A stretch of DNA of 64,000 bases from Saururus chinensis (GCA_035235625.1 CP141145.1:29220563-29284562), one strand, 5' to 3'; positions 36,040-48,706 are shown, counted from the first letter of the stretch. Made by a program: numbers and translations. The notes: generated from the letters alone by a model not told the origin.

Positions 36040-38091
36040 ATATAATGAGTCTAATTAATGTTACTAGTAATAACGGATAAAAAAGTGTTACTTATATATT
36101 AAGGACTAAAGTAAAAACCATTCTGCACGTAAGTTAGCATGTTTTCCCCTAGTTAGCGGTAGCTAAACAAAGACACAAATTTGGTGTTCGGATTGGTTGT
36201 TTGAGGACTCCTAATGGCGTGTGAGTGCCTTATCAACAAGATACGGCTGTGAAAATGCGTGAAAACATATGCTTATATAGGACCTAAGTTTTAAAAAATT
36301 ATCCGATAAAACCAATGTACGAGACACATAGTACATATGCTTATGGCCTCTGTAAGTTGTATTTGTTCCCTCTCTTTCTTTCACCAGGAACTCCCTTTGG
36401 TTTATACATAGAGTTCGTATGTCTTATATTACAAGTAGAGATACCACTTGTCTTGTGTTGGGTGTATATATTCAACTTAAATAACTTTTTAGGTTAGGTA
36501 ATTTAATTTTACCTGACTTCACTGGTGTTATAAATATTAAATTTTTATATTTTTTGTTTTAATAATAACTTTTAAAAAAATTGATAAGTAAATGATAAAA
36601 TAAATTAATTATTTAAAATTTTATTTTTTAAAAAATTTAGTAGATTTTTTAAAATATAAAAAAATTATATTAAACAAGTAAGGCTAATTCGGGCTTGAGA
36701 TATTTGGGTTAGATCGGGTCAGGTTTGGGATCCGGGTTTAGCAAACCCGACCCTACAACATCACCAGATAGGAAATCATTTAGCTTACACATGCAGCTAT
36801 GCATCCTTTTATTTTATGCGGCCAAATCCACATAGGTGAAGGACATGAAAGAGACCCACAAGAAAGATTAAAAAGATATGAAGCAACGTGTATCACCGTA
36901 ATTAAAATAGCGAGGCGCAAACCTGGATTATTTTGTGGACTAATTCAAATGTGAAATGCATACATACACATATCAAATGTGTTAATTAAACATTGTCCAT
37001 AAGAAGTATATAGTAGATAAGCTCGCTTAAATCACCTCGACCTCCAATCATGATACACCTTAATCATTTTAGAAGCATTTATTGTGTGTCTCGTAAACGT
37101 TTCTTTTAATACTGCCTATAACATTTGAGTAATATTAACCTCAGACATTCAAACTTTGTTAGAATTGTTACTGAGTTCTAGATCGACTGAAATGCAACTT
37201 GAGCCCAAATTAACTTGAGTCGTGTTCGAAGACATCTTGGGTCAACTTGATTCAATGTGAATGGAGCTCAAACTAGGCTCAAATAAGAAGTTGAGCTCAA
37301 CTGTAATTTATAAATTATAATAGAGTATATAAATGTCTTAATAAAGGTGGATTTGCAGTTTAAAATTTGAGTGAGTCAACCTAGCCCAATACTCAGCCTT
37401 AACTCAGCTTATTAATAGCCTTATACTTAAGTGCTATTTGCTCCTCCCTAGTGAAACTTTGTTAGGACGTGCTCAAGGGGTTGAGTCTACCTTTAATATT
37501 TATAATATAATTAAAATTTATTTACTAGTAGTTATATTTTAGAGTAATTAAAATTTTATTAGGCTTAGGCTTATGTTAGAGGTCTATGCTAGTTAGAAGT
37601 CTATTTCAATTAAGAGTTTCATTAATATTAAAATTAAGAGGCTTAATTACTTATAAATATGTAAAGATTATGCCTTTGATCAATAACAGAGTTTAGATTT
37701 CAAATTTTAATTATTTTATTTTATTATTTAATTATTTTTTTATGTTTTTTCTTTAATTTTACTCATCGATTTACATCAAATTTCTAAATTAATTTGAAAG
37801 TTTTAACTATCAAATTTAACTCTATATCCATATAATAGAATTTACATTTTAATTTTATTTCAATTCAATATCTATACAACCCCTTAGCATACCCGACCAC
37901 CGCTTTCAAAGTGTTAAAATAAACTACTCTAAACATAATAAAAATAAATTTTCCGCATATTTTTTCCCTTAATCCAACTTGTGTGGATCATGCTTTGAAT
38001 CCAGCCAGCCAAAGGTTAACTAGCAAGAACAAATACTAAAAATGGAGGCTGAACTTTGGGGAACATGGGGTTGTCTACCTCTCGTGAGCGA
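36040..38091. other. Gene-free AT-rich intergenic DNA
   Basis: No coding sequence recognised. It contains GAGCTC-type repeat text at about 37170-37430 (TCGACTGAAATGCAACTTGA, GGAGCTCAAACTAGGCTC) and otherwise low-complexity AT-rich DNA. Confidence 0.55.
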
Positions 38092-38303
38092 TGACGTCTG
38101 AGCTTGTGGCTGTGGGCCCCTTCTCTCTGTTTTCTTTTGCACGCCAAACACGTTACTTGGCCAACCGCAATCTTAACTTCAAATGCGTGTCACGTTCCAC
38201 CGCAATCTGCCATTCCAGTCAGTGTCACGTGACTCCAATCCCCTAAAGAGACTCGTGCCTTTTATAACGCGTCTCGTGTCCATCTCAGTTTGGCCAACAC
38301 GTG
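38092..38303. promoter_or_regulatory. Cluster of ACGT/G-box sites with a TATA-like motif, no gene assigned
   Basis: Within about 210 bases there are TGACGT (38092), ACACGTTA (about 38148), TCACGTTC (about 38188), the perfect palindrome GTCACGTGAC (38224-38233) and a second CACGTG (38298-38303). TATAAAAG occurs on the minus strand between the two G-boxes. CACGTG is the classic target of bZIP, PIF and MYC/JAM bHLH factors. I find no coding gene on either side, so it may be a dead promoter, a non-coding RNA promoter or chance. Confidence 0.35.
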
Positions 38304-39599
38304 AAGCGTGAGTGACCGGTCGCTGGAGGAATAATTGCTTATCAATCTCTTTCTTATTAAAAAAATACACACACATACACACTCTTTTTTACAACCTATT
38401 AATCCAATCAGAAGATCAAACAGTTGCACTTGGTTAGACAAGCTAAGAAATGCCGACAAAATGAAAAACATCATGAAAATATAGCTAGTATCTCATTAGC
38501 ATGCCGGAGATTAATGAAGGAAGGGCACACAAAAATCATGGGTTTACATGTTTAAAATGGTTCATTTATTATGCACATATATCTCTTTTACTAAATGTTA
38601 ATTCCTTATTTTTTATGTAAACAAAAATCCATCCACTTGGAGATGATATATGCAGTGAGCATAAAAATTGTAGTGTAGCGACATGGTCAACGTTTTTTTG
38701 TTATGTTGTTGTTATATAGTCAAGCATGTGATATAAGTTTGTACGTGTTGGAGCAACAAGGAGATTTGTAAAAGAAAGTGAGTGATTAGTATGACAATAA
38801 TGTGTGGATTATCACTTTAATTATTAGTTTTAAAACCGGTTGGTTAAAGCAAGTATGATCGAATGGAGTTGATTTTTTAGGTCGGGTCATTTAGTTATAA
38901 AAACCCGATCAAATCAAGTTTATGCCTAGTTGAACTGGGTTTATGCTCGATTAAGCTGGAAAAACCCTGACTCAATCACCATTCCATGTCAAAACCAGGC
39001 CAGTTTTTTAAATAATGTCAACTATTTGTGCTTGGGCCTAAATGCCTCTAAAATGCTAAAAACTTGTAATATAAGCATGTAAAAAGACCCACGTAAAGAA
39101 GAGATCCTCCCTATTTCAATTGTTCATAATATAAATAAAAATTTATCAAAACAGAGTAAGCTAAGTACGCTCAGCACCGCTCGCCACATGCTCGCCATCC
39201 TGAGCAGGCCCTATGCCAACACGCATTCTTCGTAACTAGGATTACGTGAGTGTCTTATCAATGCAAATAATGCACAGCAATGAGTAACTGACCGCTAGCA
39301 GTGCTGTACTATAGGACGAATATGAGCGTTGCAGACGAGCTAGCATACTGGTGCAAATTTGGTGGGTTGTGAACTTGTGGTCCCCTCCTCCCATGTAGTA
39401 ATCGTCCCTTTCACGCCCCCCTCAAGTCATACAATTTGAATGTCGTAGTACCTAATGGCGAGTGGTGTGGTCCAACTTATCAAAATGCTCACCTCCATAA
39501 TTGTTTCCTTGGTTTGTAATTAATTCTGTATTTCTGTTAAAAGCTTAACGATTTCTTGTACATGTTTAAATGGCAATGTTACAATTGTTTGGCTCTGAA

Positions 39600-40683
39600 T
39601 TCATTAGTAAGGAAATTCATGCATTGATTATTTTGAAAAATCAGGTAGTTTACAGTTACGAGGCTCCTTAAGTAGTTGTCTTAGTATAAGAAGAAGTGTA
39701 ACTTGGGATGGAGGAAAAAAGAAGTCCCCGAGTCCTAGCAAGAGTGAGATTATGGGAGTAGTTTGGGACTATTGTGGATTAGAAATGAGGAATTTCGCAT
39801 TAGTATAGGTTGAATTGTTATTTATTTTTTAAATAAAAAGAATATTGTAACTTTATTATTTTTTATAAGTTATTGATAATCTTAAATACATATTGTGTTT
39901 TAATGGTAAATTTGGATTGCAACTAGTTTACCGCTTGATTTCTAACCCAAATAGTTTGTAATTTGTTTTGGAATGATTTTCATTAATTTTTATGAAATAA
40001 AATGTGCTTGGAGCGGATGATGAGTTTTTTATCATTCTTTTCCCGATCATGTCTAGTAGGAAAATTTGCGATAGTTTAATATTTAGTTAAGTGGGACTAC
40101 TAGATAAGGTTATTATGTCTAGTTAACCCTAAAGTGGAGTTCTTTTTTATAAGTATGTTTGACTCCAAAAGGTATGTGTGAATTTGGTTTTCATGAATTT
40201 CTATTGGTTTTGAAATAACCTAGTTTTGGGTCTATTGTTAAATAGTATTGTTTTCAATTGGATTCCAATTGTGGTGCAAGTTCTCAAGGGAGAAGATATT
40301 TTATAGGTATCACGAAGATCATAGTTATAGAGCAGAGCCTACCTTTCAGCTTGTTGATTTATGATTTACCTATAAGTTTGTTTTAGGCACTAAGTGTTTT
40401 ATTTGTCATTTTGTTAGTTGGTGTATATGTAATAGACAAGTACATTTCTATGGATCCTATGAATATTTTAGGATATTTAAATACGTAGCTACTTACTTGT
40501 GATATTATCACAACTAGCATTTTTTAAGGATATGGTATTTATAGCCCCAAGTTGTCTTTTTAATGCTTTATAACTCATGGAATGGTTTTATCCACTAAAT
40601 ATTATAAAGAGTAGCATGCCATAAATTTTCATTGAATGATTAAAGATTATATAAAGGAAGGTTTTAAAATTGGGGGTGCGACA
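39600..40683. mobile_element. Probable LTR-derived segment (left limit uncertain)
   Basis: AT-rich, gene-free DNA ending AATTGGGGGTGCGACA, a terminus typical of plant Gypsy LTRs. TTTTTTATAAGTATG near 40145 could be its promoter. No left terminus or target duplication identified. Confidence 0.3.
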
Positions 40684-40958
40684 ATCATTAGAGTTGCACT
40701 AATCTAGGTCCATATGCCCACACCTATTGATCCAACTAAATTATACTAAGGTGGTTCATTTAATTTAAAGGGCAGGTGATTTGGTGCTCCTTGAAGGTAC
40801 ACAAAAACACACTCCTTCCCTTCTCTTATTAATTACCACATTTGAAAAAAATGATATTCTATTTAAAGAAGTCGATGCACTAACCTTTTTACTTCATCCA
40901 CTAATTTATTTTATTACATGTACTAATTATTATGGGAGAGATGACATGGAATAAGTTT

Positions 40959-42439
40959 TGTCATAGCCCAAAAATTTCAAAATCATTTTTGAAATTCATC
41001 GAAGTAAAGAGAAAGAAAGCAATATTTTCAATGATGCAACTACAAAACAAAATAACAAACACAAACTGAGATTGCTATTATTTACACATAGATAATAAAC
41101 TATATACTCCCTCTTTCATACATTAATAGCTCTATTTCATTATTATGAATGAACTGAAGAAAACAAATGAAGCCATAAGTCATAGGTATGCTTCAGAAAG
41201 TCTATAGGGTTTTGGGAGTTGAATTCTTGAGGCAAGTGTTGATGTTACGAAGCTTATTAGGGTTGGGAACTCCATCGAATTTAGTTGGGTAGTGAGGAGG
41301 TAAGAGCCTCACGAACTATCAACATCGAAGTGGACATGTCAGCAAGGCATCAATGTATTTTGACATGCGGTTAGTTTTGATTTTGGAGGGTCTTCAACAC
41401 AAGGTTGGATATTTTAATGTTGTGTCAACAATGATAATAATGATAAATTTAAAAGAAATAGATGAAGAAAGTTATATCCCAACCTCATAGAAATCAATTG
41501 AAACCCTAATTAAGGGTAGATGGGGGTGTTTCTATCAAAAGCGAATGGTTTAATTAGAAAGGAAATACATCTAAATTCTTTCTATGTTTTGCCCATAAAG
41601 ATAAGGTATAAAATGTCAAACTAATAAAAAATGTTAATTAATAATAAATAAAAAAGCAGAGTTATCCGCATACCCAACTTGACCTGACCTAATAGGGTTA
41701 GGGTTTGTATTTTCTACCTATTTAATAAATAGGGTCAAGTCATGACCCGATTAGATTTAAGTGCAAGTCAAGGCTAACCCAACTCAATCCAATCTAAGCC
41801 CACCTGACCTAATTCTTAACCCTAATCAAACCTTAAGGCATATATTAAAAAATTACACAAACATCAAGAGTAATGGAGATTCGATTCCACCTACCTTGAT
41901 TCGGTCAAAAACATAATTAGGAAGCTCCTCTAATGGTGTACCAAATTGATGTAGACTTCCCAAAAATTGATAATCCAAGAGTTTAATTTCAGTGCTCTTG
42001 ATCGTGCTTCAATGGTGGAGAATTGAACAAGCAAATTAGAATGAAGAAGGAGTAGAGAAAAGATAGGGGACCGAGTTGAGAAAGAGAGTGGGAGAGGGAT
42101 GGTCCAATCACACAAAGGGAGAGGGGGTTTCGGCCAAGGAGCGAGAGCGAAAAGAGGGAGGTGCAGGTGGCCTCGTTTATGAGGGTTGCCCTCCCTTGGC
42201 AACTTCCTTGATTGACTAGATTTTATTTATTTTTTATCCAATTAGATCAAATCAAATCAAATCAAACCAAATTAGGGTTATCTTCAACTTGGTGCCAAAG
42301 CAAGCCATCTAGATAGGTCAATGGGCTTGGTTGGCGCATGCATGGTGATTATCAATTTTCCATCAAATAACATAAGAAAAACTCAAAAAAATTTCTATAA
42401 TTATTTTTGAATTTTGAAACAAAAATCGAGGGTGTTACA
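40959..42439 (-). mobile_element. Solo LTR of a Gypsy-type element
   Basis: Read on the minus strand it starts TGTAACACCCTCGATTTTTG and ends GGGCTATGACA, a standard Gypsy LTR pattern, 1481 bp with no internal coding region next to it. The five flanking bases (AGTTT and TCTGC) do not match, so it may derive from recombination between different copies or have a mis-set border. A Stowaway left end (CTCCCTCTTTCATACATTAA) lies at about 41107. Confidence 0.55.
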
Positions 42440-43068
42440 TCTGCACTCCAATCACATCTCACCGAAGCCTAATTCTTATATGTTAGCATAAAATTCTATT
42501 TTAAACATACAAAATATTTTATTTTTAATAGTATGTAGTGATTCTGCCACGAACTACCAAGCCTTTGTGTTTGCACAACACTCCTCACAATTGAACATTT
42601 GGTCATTGGTAACTCGCGAGCAAACATTTCATCCTATGCCAAAATGGAAACCCAACCAAAGACCCTAAGTATGTCTCAAAAAAATTTCAAATTACATGCA
42701 CAAAGAGAAACAATGAACTAAGGTATGTGGAATGAAGATGATGATAATTTTTTGAGTATGAATATTTTAGAATAAAGCCAAAAGTGGATGAGTAGCCAAT
42801 TGTGCTACAGGGATTATATAGCCAATTGTGTCATTTTTTTATAAATTTTGTTTTTGGGTTAAGACTTAGCAGTTATGATGTTAGATTATCTCCTCAGTCA
42901 TCAGTTTTTGTTTCAAACTTTGGAAGAGTTCTTACGTATCTTAGTGTAATATCAAAGTAAAATTAATATAAATAGATATGCTTATATATTTTATTTAGTT
43001 ATATTTTTATTATATATATAAATTTCAAAACACATCACATGTATAGTATATGTATATGTATATGTATA
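42440..43068. other. Gene-free AT-rich intergenic DNA
   Basis: Nothing recognised beyond short AT-rich repeats. Confidence 0.5.
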
Positions 43069-43165
43069 CTCCCTCAATCCCAAATTAATAGCTCCATTTA
43101 GTTTTTCAAAATGAACGAAAATTAGTTCATTTTGAAAAATCAAATGGAGCTATTAATGTGGTAAG
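43069..43165. mobile_element. Compact Stowaway-type foldback element
   Basis: About 97 bp. The arms AATAGCTCCATTT and AAATGGAGCTATT, plus TTTTTCAAAATGAAC and GTTCATTTTGAAAAA, enclose only an 8-base loop, so it folds almost completely. It begins CTCCCTCAATCC after TA. Confidence 0.65.
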
Positions 43166-43315
43166 TATATTAGTGTTTGTGTCTTGGAAATTTTTACTTT
43201 TAAGAAATGTAAATCATAAGTAGAAATTATATATCTATTATAATTTAATAAAAATATATCATATATAATACGTACATGATATATGATATTGGTATATATG
43301 TGTGATTATATGTCT

Positions 43316-43321
<6 letters not shown>

Positions 43322-43403
<82 letters not shown>

Positions 43404-43427
43404 ATATATATGTGTGTGTGTGTGTGT
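43322..43427. repeat. Compound (TA)n-(TG)n microsatellite
   Basis: About 70 bases of alternating TA, a short interruption, then a TG tract at 43411-43427. Confidence 0.9.
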
Positions 43428-44200
43428 TATAAATGCAGATTTAAATTAATAATTATATTTATAATATATATTATGTATAATTTATTTTATATTTACTTTT
43501 TTTACATACAATTTAAAAATCATATTCGAGTTGGAGTTTGAGATCAAACTCCATACGAGTATGAGTTGAGTTTGAATTTCATTCAAACCAAGTTGAGCGA
43601 AGGTATGCTTGTGTAACAACCCGACCCGAGTTGGGCCCACAAAATCACTAACAGGAATTTTTCTCTTTCCTTGAGCCAGGAATCATCATCTGAGTGCGAG
43701 AGGTACAACGTTCATCTATGCACTACGGAGCTTTAAGGCTTCCTCGTACATAGACTTAGGTTGTAACGAGCACGTACACACAACGAAACTTCATAGTTCG
43801 TCGCGTGTAAAATAAAATAAAATATATTATTATAATGATTTGGATCGGGCCAACGTTGCCTTGCCATTGGTTGCCTACGTACATATTGGATATTATTCCA
43901 ATACGATCGGATCCGAACGTAGTTCTACCTAATGGCTACTACATACGACAAGCATCACAAAATTATACGTATAAAATATATATCTCCAAATATTTAGTCG
44001 GAGTGTACAAAAACTCGTCATATATCGGAGTGAAGCGGAAGTTAATAAACCAAAAACGTACATCTCGCTCTACCACCGAGCGGGATCAAAACTACACATA
44101 CACGTCTCGCTCTATCACTGAGCTGAGACCGAGAACACAAATTACACGTCTCGCTCTACCCTAGAGCGAGACCACACACGTCATATAAGTATACATCATG

Positions 44201-44460
44201 GCATCTAGGCACATAGCATAGTATATAGGCACATAGCATGGCATATAGGCACATAGCATAGTATATAGGCACATAGCATGACATATAGGCACATAGCATA
44301 GTATATAGGCACATAACATGACATATAGGCACATAGCATAGTATATAGGCACATAGCATAGTATATAGGCACATAGCATGGCATATAGGCACATAGCATG
44401 GTATATAGGCACATAGCATTGCATATAGGCACATAGCATAGCATATAGGCACATAGCATG
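44201..44460. repeat. 20-bp minisatellite, 13 copies
   Basis: The unit is GTATATAGGCACATAGCATG with variation mainly at the GTAT/GCAT/ACAT start. The period is exactly 20 throughout. Because 20 is not a multiple of 3, all three minus-strand frames stay open and read the same 20-residue repeat; these are not genes. Confidence 0.95.
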
Positions 44461-44599
44461 ACATATATAAATCGTAGCATAACACACATCATAACTTAGC
44501 ACATGTTGTACGGAAGATCAGAAATGTTTACTTCTATCATAACCCATACAGTATCGGTATCTACGGATAGAACCCCGTCTTACTTCGGGTGTCTTTTTC

Positions 44600-45130
44600 T
44601 TGTTTCGGTGTTCGGGGAGGGCCTTGCTTAATCTCGGGGCATTTCCTCCTTATAAGGTTGTCAGCTCAGAAAATAGAACCCACCATCGCGTAGAACACCT
44701 TCGATTTAGTCAAGAATGGCTCTTGAATCGACTAAATCGGAGTTGGGGGTGGCCAAAAACAGAGAAAACAAAGTTGGTTGGTACGGGTAGAACCTCTCCT
44801 TGTCTTGGGGTGTTTCCTCTTCATACGATTGCCAACTCAGAAAACGGAACCCTCCACCATGTAGAACATACTCGATTTAGTCAAGAACGCCTCTTGGACC
44901 GACTAAATCGGAGTTGAGATGGCCAGAAACAGAGAAAACGAAGTTCATCGGTGCATGAAGATAACGGGCAGGACCTCCTCTTGTCTTGGGACATTTCCTC
45001 ATCATACGGTCTCCAACTCGAAGAACAAACAGCTCCATTGCGTAGAGCATACTCAATTTAGTAGGAAACGAGTCTTGAACGACCTTAATCAGCCTCAGAA
45101 CGGTCAGAAACGGGGGTGGAGAAGTTCTCC
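44600..45130. repeat. Three diverged tandem copies of a 170-180 bp unit
   Basis: Each copy has a TTTCCTC..CATACG block, a CCAACTCAGAAAACGGAAC-like block, GTAGAACATACTCGATTTAG, a GACTAAATCGGAGTTG block and GGCCAGAAACAGAGAAAACG. Copies start near 44.64, 44.81 and 44.99 kb. Confidence 0.75.
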
Positions 45131-45800
45131 CCGAAACACAGGAGAAATGGGGTTTATATAGACCCCCCGAGCCGCCGAAACCGCGGCGCCGCGCCGCCAT
45201 AAATGGCGGCGTTGCGGTTTTTGGGCGGCGGCGCCATTATACCGCTGCGCCTGCGGTAACGTGGGCAAGCTTCACGCCGATTCGCACGCTGCAGCGCGCA
45301 CCGCGCGCCGTTTTAAATAATTATATTATTTTTTTCTTTTTCTCCTTTCTTCAAACACGCGTAACTTCGTACCCCGGATTCGGATTTGCGCATTCTAGGT
45401 ACCGTTGGACTCGTATTGATGAGCCCTTCGATACCAACCCACTTAAAGCAATAAATCGTGCTCTTTCTAAGTGGGTCCTACCTATATTGCACGTTTTCTG
45501 AGGTCATCACTTCCAGTCCCGACCTCCGTTTCGCACATTCTTCGAATCGTTACACTCATTATGCCAAGCTCTACCTCGCTACGGGTATTTCATCTAATGA
45601 GAACCCTTAATATTAATCTCAAATTACCCTTAACCCTCCCGAGTTAAACATAATCAAAAAACGAGTCGTTACAGCTAGAGCTCGATTTGAGCCTACTTGA
45701 GCTCCAACTTGAGTAAACCCCATGTCGAATTGAGCCCAATTTGAGCCAAGGTTGACCTGCTCAATTAGCAAGCTCATCTCGTTAAACTCCTAGTGACAAG

Positions 45801-47441
45801 CATCACACAAAAGCTTCCCAATTTATTAGTGTCATTCCCCCATGATATCGACATGTCAGATCTTGTGTCAAGAATCCCCTCAACCCCAAACTCCCAATTA
45901 TCCTCACTTTAGATCTAACAAATTGTTCCAAATTTTTTTGGATGCACACGCTTAGTAAGAGTCACTTTTTTAAATAAAACTATTAAAATAAAGCAAGAAG
46001 GTGTATTTATGAAAGCGCTTATTAATTTCCTCAACATCAGTTTTCAATAAAAATAAAATATTTGTATTTTTTTTATAAAAAATACTAAGAAAATATATTT
46101 AATATTTTTTATAAATATTTTATTGTTTTAATTATATTATAATATAAAGCAAATTGGTCTACTATAGAATTTTCAAATTTTAACTATCTGACCCATGTTT
46201 TATACCATTAATGCCTATGTTACCCTATTTGGCCTATCCTAATTCCCCAAAAGCTAAAGATATTAGAATCATAATCCTTATTTTTTAGTTTATATGTTGA
46301 TTTTAATTTTTATAATTCTAGCAAGAATACAAACGTATTACGCATATAATTACAGACTATATAAAATAAAATATATTGAACAAAGGTCTTCCTTGCATGC
46401 TATAGTTACAATATATTGTTTTAAAAATTACAATGATCATTAATTATATACACAAGCTCAATACTAATTGATATACACAGAAGAAATCAACTGCAAATCC
46501 AAATCTCATAGGATAAATATTATATTATAGGTCGACGAATACAATACTGTCAAAGGATTTGCATCATGGAGCACATTATTCATATTTATGACCAATTTGA
46601 GAGTGGTTCTCATTTGATAGATCTATTCTGGGGTTTTCTAATAGCATTAAAAATATGCAAATCCAATATATATATATATATATTATGAAGAAGTGTGTTA
46701 TATAGATGGGTCCTACAAAAATGTACAAGAAAACATTGTTACGTGGGATCTCATTTGATGAAACTCGTCAAGAGCTATCTAACGATTCCAAGAATATGCC
46801 GATCCGAGTTCAAAAGTACAAAATATAATATTATAAAGTTAAAATTAGCATAACCTAAAAAATGAGAATTAAGATAATAATATATTTGGCATTTATGAGA
46901 TTTGAATGAGTCAAGTAGGGGTAAAATAGGGATTAAAAGTATAAAACATGAGAATAGTTAGAATTTGAAAGTTCTTTAGTACACTAATTTACTTTATATT
47001 ATAGTATGATTATATCTTGCATTGTCAAACTTTGATTCACATATTTTTTGTATTGTTAGAAAGCTCTCATTAAGTTATATTAAATAAGATCCCATGCAAC
47101 TATGTTTTGTTGAACTTTTTTTTGTAGGACATATGTATAAATACACTTTTGAATATTTTTTATATTATTATTTATATTAAATATTTTTAAATTTATTTAT
47201 TTTTAACAGCCTTTGAAAACCTTAAAGAATTTTATCAAATGAGACCTACCGTCAAACTAGTGATGAATATGAATAACATGCTTTATTGCACAAACTCTTC
47301 AACACAATTGTCTTTACTAACGTATGACATAATATTTAGCCTATAAAATTTTGATTCATAGTTGCCTAGTACGAGTATATTTGAGTTAATATAGGGGATG
47401 TGTACCTAACTAATGATCATTGTGATCCTCAAGGTAATGTA
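45801..47441. other. Gene-free AT-rich intergenic DNA
   Basis: No coding sequence recognised; very AT-rich, with a short (TA)n near 46665. Confidence 0.6.
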
Positions 47442-47846
47442 CTCCTTCTATTCTATATTAGTAGCTACATTTTAAAAAAATAATACTCCCTCCACCAAAA
47501 ATTAATAGCTTTATTTCACAAAAAAGTTTGTTCCATATTAATAGCTCTATTTTATTGAATTTAAATAATTTAGTACTAAAAAAAGTATCATAAATTTATT
47601 TTCTCTCTCATAGAAGTGGGTTTTACTTTTCAATAAAAACTACTAATTTTTTAAATATAATTATTAATATAGGATAGAGGGAATAACTTTTATTGAATGG
47701 TAAAACTCATATATAAGAGAAGGAAAAATAAGTTAGTTATACTATTTTTTCTTAGTACTCAATCACTTAATTGGAACAAAATGAAGCTATTAAATATGGA
47801 ACAAATTTTTTTACTAAATGAAGTTATTAATTAAGGACAAAAAAAG
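47442..47846. mobile_element. Nested Stowaway MITE cluster
   Basis: An outer left end CTCCTTCTATTCTATATTAG (47442) and right end AAGGACAAAAAAAG enclose an inner copy with CTCCCTCCACCAAAAATTAA (47486) to GGATAGAGGGAA (47683). A further TTGTTCCATATTAATAGCTC block at about 47530 suggests a third copy. Confidence 0.5.
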
Positions 47847-48387
47847 TATTATAATTATAACATTTAAAGGAGACCTTTGTTTAATCTATATTTTATTTGA
47901 TTTTATATATTATATATTTATACATATACTAAGTATACATTCTTACCCCAAATACTAAAAGAAAATATTTATATATTAAAACTAGCATGTCGTTTTAAAA
48001 CGTAGCAGCATTTTCTTTCCTTTTTATCAGGAAAACAAAAGAGGAGTGGAACGGCTAGAAGTGTGAACAGTTGGCCTGTCCACTCCCCTGTACGAACTCG
48101 TGCGCAAACAAACAAACAAGCTCGTGGGGGAAGCGCAGAAGCGACAACCCCCCCTCCCTGTTCATGTGCCTCCTTAATCACCCTTCTTTACTGACTGGGC
48201 AGTGATTATCTCGGGCGAGAACCCATAAGAGCGTAGTAAACAAAATCCACGCCGACGCGGACGAAGCTAACCACGGTTGCATCCTAACCCTAGGTCCGTG
48301 TTACAGATCTAGTTAATCTTCCATTCCTCCAACTCGGCAACAACTCCCCCGTTAGCCCACCAACGCCCCGTTTCGCCCTTGTCGTTC
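47847..48387 (+). promoter_or_regulatory. Upstream region of the JAM-type bHLH gene
   Basis: The last 200 bases become GC-richer toward the leader. I see no clear TATA box close to the CTT tract; the gene may have a TATA-less promoter with a pyrimidine-rich initiator. Confidence 0.35.
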
Positions 48388-48393
48388 TCTTCA

Positions 48394-48425
<32 letters not shown>

Positions 48426-48452
48426 TTCTTCTTCGTATTCTTCTTCTTCTTC
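48388..48452 (+). repeat. CTT microsatellite in the bHLH 5' leader
   Basis: Mostly uninterrupted CTT on the coding strand, about 20 units with a GTA break near 48435. Pyrimidine/CTT patches are a common core-promoter and leader motif in plants. Confidence 0.85.
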
Positions 48453-48681
48453 GCCCGTCCCTACTGTTGTTGGATTCGAGTCGCACGCGAGCGGGAGCGT
48501 CCTCGTTCGCTAGGTGTGTAACGCCTTCCCTGCGCCCCGGATTCGCCCGCTTATTAGCTTTCTCAACTTGTTTCGAACTTTCTGTACTTTGTTCGGTGAA
48601 GAGGAAGAGGTTTTTTTGTTTTTGTTGCTCGAAAAAAGTTTTTCTTTTTTCATTCCTGCTCGTCCTCTGTGAATTTTTGTA

Positions 48682-48706
48682 TCTGGGTCTGGGTCTGGGT
48701 CTGGGT
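48682..48706 (+). repeat. Short CTGGGT repeat in the bHLH 5' leader or intron
   Basis: Four consecutive CTGGGT units. They lie in what is probably the 5'UTR intron. Confidence 0.8.

Larger units (their letters stand above)
43612..45673 (-). mobile_element. Solo LTR, Gypsy-type, 2062 bp
   Basis: Read on the minus strand it begins TGTAACGACTCGTTTTTTGA and ends GGGTTGTTACA. GCTTG (43607-43611) and GCTAG (45674-45678) flank it as a 4/5 target duplication. TATATAAA near 45150 on the minus strand is the probable LTR promoter. No element genes lie beside it, so it is a solo LTR. It interrupts a GAGCTC-rich repeat, pieces of which continue on both sides (about 43520-43611 and 45679-45800). Inside are a 20-bp minisatellite, a three-copy longer repeat and a GC-rich palindrome near 45190-45220. 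Confidence 0.72.

Noticed and set aside
44201-44460. Regular short repeats that could be mistaken for a CRISPR array
   Set aside because: The units are contiguous with no unique spacers, and the context is a plant LTR.
44156-44502. Three overlapping minus-strand open frames of about 95-113 codons rich in Cys, Met and Tyr
   Set aside because: They are the three frames of a 20-bp minisatellite; every frame reads the same 20-residue repeat, so openness is a by-product of the period.
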